Source: a bacterium (GTDB lineage Bacteria; Ratteibacteria; UBA8468; B48-G9; JAFGKM01). From it: DNA of 8,491 bases. The notes under the pieces are model-generated. The model worked only from the letters and a program-made list of their open reading frames with translations. It was not told the DNA's origin and ran no database searches. Shown here piece after piece: positions 7,029-8,491 of this stretch. Position 1 is the stretch's first letter. Each line of letters starts with the position of its first letter. The DNA is taken from the NCBI GenBank assembly GCA_035370465.1, contig DAOOVW010000062.1, positions 1 to 8,491 of the forward strand. The letters run 5' to 3'. Made by a program: the position numbers and the translations under genes.

Positions 7029-8212
7029 ATGTTAAAAAAACAATCTTATCGTTACGATTGACCCTGGTAAATATATTTGCCAGGCACTTATCTGTCAAAA
7101 TGGCAAAATTATGGAAGCTTTCCCATTTGAAAATGTCTCTTTCCCTGGAATGAAAAAACTTCTGGATAAAACATTGATTTATGGAAAAAATCCTATATTT
7201 GTCTTTGAAGCAACTAATGTCTTCTGGAAACCTTTATATTTTCACATTACTTCTTCTGGATATCAATGTTTTACCGTTAGTGCTTCTCAAACTGGTGCTT
7301 ATCGTAAAAGGAAGAATCCGTAAAACTAAAACTGATAAAATCGACTGTAAAGAAATTCTGGAACTATATCTTAAAGGTGAAGCACAGCCAACTAAAATTC
7401 TATCACAACATTTAACCAGTTTGAAAGAACTAACTAGATTATATACCCATTTAGTTGATACTAAAACAAATCTCTCTTATCGCATCAGAGAATATATTTA
7501 TCAACTATTTCCAGAATGGGAAAATACCTTCAAAGATATCTTCTGTAAAACAATCCTTTATTTGCTGGAAAAACAATTTTCTTCTCCTCAATTATTAAGC
7601 AAAACTAGAAGAGATAAACTTGCACACATAATAAGAAAAGTCAGTCATGGAAAATTTGGTCTGCCAGTAGTTAACCAACTTAAAGAAAATGCCCAGAATA
7701 GTTTCGGTATCCCTCTTATTCAACAAGCACTTTCTCTTAATCTCTCTCTTCTGGTTAAATCTATCAACTCTTTGGACAATATTCTTATCCCATTAGAAAA
7801 TAATATCAAAAATATTTTTTTACAGGTGCCTCAACATCTATTAACTGTCCCAGGAGTTGCTGTTATTCCAGCATCTTCTTTTATTAGTGAACTGGGTAAC
7901 CCAAATGATTTCTCTAATGCTGATAAGGTTATTGCCTGGTTCGGATTAGACATTGTTTGGAAATCTTCTGCCGGCAAAGGTAAAGGTTATCATGTCTCCA
8001 AAACAGGTACTCCTTACGGCAGAAAATGGGTATATGTCGCTGCTGGTGAATTCGTCAGACATTTCCCACCAGCAAAACAAAAATATCTCAAAATTTTCAA
8101 AGAGCATCATATACATAAATCATCTTTAATACCTATTTGTGCTGACTTAACTAAAATATTATTTGCTATGTATCGGGATGGAACTACTTTTGACCCATCT
8201 CGATACCATTAA
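7029..8212 (+). pseudogene. IS110-family DEDD transposase, broken by two +1 insertions
   Basis: IS110 transposases join a RuvC-like DEDD domain to a C-terminal domain with a catalytic serine, and recombine DNA guided by a bridge RNA. The frame starts at ATG 7029 but ends at TGA 7059 because the A-run 7034-7040 has one base too many. Dropping one A gives MLKNNLIVTIDPGKY. A second extra A at 7306-7309 ends that frame at TAA 7321; dropping it gives TGAYRKGRIRKTKTDKID. The repaired product has 393 residues, a normal size, with Asp 11, Glu 60 (VFEATN), Asp 102 and Asp 105 (TDKID) at family spacing. The C-terminal part has LLTVPGVAVIPA (270-281), then WFGL, KSSAGKGKG (311-319, candidate nucleophile Ser 312 or 313) and VSKTGTPYGRKW. 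The long frame from about 7307 is intact to TAA 8212. As it stands, no complete transposase is made. Confidence 0.5.
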
Positions 8213-8322
8213 CTGAAAATCAAGGAGTTAAGGTGATAACTAACTGTTTTTATAGTTTTCAAAGTTCATTTCCTTTTACCACTTTTTTGTGGCACGGTGG
8301 GACTGTTGTCTCTTTTTCATCT
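8213..8322 (+). other. Right-end noncoding part of the IS110 element
   Basis: The 110 bases between the transposase stop and the right junction contain no gene. A small hairpin CCAC/GTGG (8279-8282 with 8289-8292) has a T6 loop, and AACTA/TAGTT (8238-8242 with 8253-8257) is another. Bases 8303-8318 match 6871-6886 of the candidate RNA region at 14 of 16 positions. Confidence 0.5.
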
Positions 8323-8349
8323 TTTATAATTTACCCCTTGACTCCTCAT
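8323..8349 (-). pseudogene. Separated N-terminal codons of the IS1182 transposase
   Basis: On the minus strand the ATG at 8347-8349 begins MRSQGVNYK, after which the sequence enters the IS110 element. Joining this to CCT at 6575-6577 reads MRSQGVNYKPLKSQLLFP without a frame change, which identifies it as the true start of the transposase body at 5056-6577. GGGGAG at 8357-8362 supplies the ribosome binding site 7 bases upstream, and a promoter lies at 8401-8430. The fragment is short, but frame, start signals and position all agree. Confidence 0.5.
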
Positions 8350-8356
8350 TGGAAAT

Positions 8357-8362
8357 CTCCCC
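8357..8362 (-). promoter_or_regulatory. Ribosome binding site of the IS1182 transposase
   Basis: On the minus strand GGGGAG lies 7 bases before the ATG at 8347-8349. This spacing supports that ATG as the original transposase start, now cut off from the rest of the gene by the IS110 insertion. Confidence 0.5.
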
Positions 8363-8400
8363 TTTCCTTTTTTTTACTTCTTTACTCCCTATTATTCTTT

Positions 8401-8430
8401 ATTATACAAAATTATCAGGAATAATTCCAA
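8401..8430 (-). promoter_or_regulatory. Promoter of the IS1182 transposase
   Basis: The minus strand shows TTGGAA (8425-8430), an 18-base spacer and a consensus TATAAT (8401-8406), about 50 bases before the transposase ATG. The -35 box overlaps the near-palindrome GGAATAATTCC at 8418-8428, a possible operator. Transcription from here now runs into the IS110 element in antisense. In such A/T-rich DNA a chance match is possible. Confidence 0.5.
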
Positions 8431-8491
8431 TCTTTTTCGTCTTTCCTCAAAATAAAATCTATTCGAAATATAATTTAAATTAAGCATTTTT

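Larger units (their letters stand above)
6578..8322 (+). mobile_element. IS110-type insertion sequence, about 1745 bp, inserted in the IS1182 transposase
   Basis: The ends are set by the interrupted host gene: the IS1182 frame resumes when 6577 is joined to 8323. Both junctions carry TTTT (6578-6581 and 8322-8325), so the exact cut can slide by 3 nt. There are no terminal inverted repeats and no target duplication beyond shared T residues, as expected for IS110 elements, which recombine at a short core (here probably TT). The layout is about 450 bp upstream noncoding, a DEDD transposase (7029-8212, broken) and 110 bp downstream noncoding. A long noncoding region before the transposase is typical of the IS110 group, where a bridge RNA is encoded. 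The element is opposite in orientation to the IS1182 gene. Confidence 0.5.
4907..8490 (-). mobile_element. IS1182-type insertion sequence, decayed and split by an IS110-type element
   Basis: The element is defined by its minus-strand DDE transposase (body 5056-6577, first codons 8323-8349) and a promoter upstream of it (8401-8430). Removing the inserted IS110 element leaves about 1.8 kb, a normal size for the group. The outer ends are uncertain. The only candidate terminal inverted repeat found is AAAATGTTCAA at 4907-4917 against AAAATGCTTAA on the minus strand at 8480-8490 (9 of 11), which is weak in A/T-rich DNA and sits at the window edge. The minimum safe extent is 5056-8430. The transposase has multiple lesions, so this copy cannot move on its own. 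Confidence 0.5.

Noticed and set aside
7034..7040. Programmed -1 frameshift at the A7 heptamer of the IS110 transposase
   Set aside because: A -1 slip enters the wrong frame; the downstream sequence needs a +1 shift.
7181..8212. An independent shorter IS110 transposase starting at 7181
   Set aside because: Its first 40 or so residues are out-of-frame translation; the true N-terminal DEDD part lies in another frame from 7029, and the frames join at 7306-7309.
8233..8483. Two small hydrophobic plus-strand frames near the end
   Set aside because: They cross the IS110/IS1182 junction and are antisense to the IS1182 start and promoter; the hydrophobic look comes from T-rich DNA.

Overview
The window looks like a chromosomal piece of an A+T-rich bacterium. 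The coding DNA is very rich in Lys, Ile, Asn and Glu codons, Shine-Dalgarno sites are present, and the genes are packed in an operon. Nothing here names the lineage. An uncultivated low-GC phylum is plausible, but that is only an impression.

Positions 1-4483 hold a tightly overlapping plus-strand operon for aromatic amino acid synthesis, in the order aroE (5' end cut off by the window), aroC, aroK, aroB, pheA. Neighbouring genes overlap by 4, 4, 20 and 8 bases, which suggests translational coupling. AroB makes 3-dehydroquinate, AroE reduces 3-dehydroshikimate to shikimate, AroK phosphorylates it, and AroC forms chorismate from EPSP. The bifunctional PheA (chorismate mutase, prephenate dehydratase and ACT domain) carries chorismate on to phenylpyruvate. 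DAHP synthase, dehydroquinase and EPSP synthase are not in the window.

Positions 4484-4906 contain no gene. They hold a block of distinctly higher G+C (about 4544-4875; 49 of 100 bases at 4551-4650) with an imperfect 22-bp inverted repeat, short direct repeats and hairpins. It looks like a copy of a dispersed intergenic repeat. An 18-bp A/T palindrome with a T-tract follows.

From about 4907 to the window end is a nest of two dead insertion sequences. The outer one is an IS1182-type element on the minus strand. Its DDE transposase carries three in-frame stops and a frameshift caused by an expanded pentanucleotide repeat, and it is split between codons 9 and 10 by a 1745-bp IS110-type element (about 6578-8322) on the plus strand. 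Joining the two flanks restores the IS1182 reading frame exactly, so the IS110 ends can be placed to within 3 nt. The IS110 DEDD transposase is itself broken by two single-base insertions in A-runs. Its roughly 450-bp upstream region holds consecutive RNA hairpins, including a 16-bp stem with a 14-nt one-sided bulge. By analogy with IS110-family bridge RNAs, this is the best candidate in the window for an uncharacterised functional RNA.
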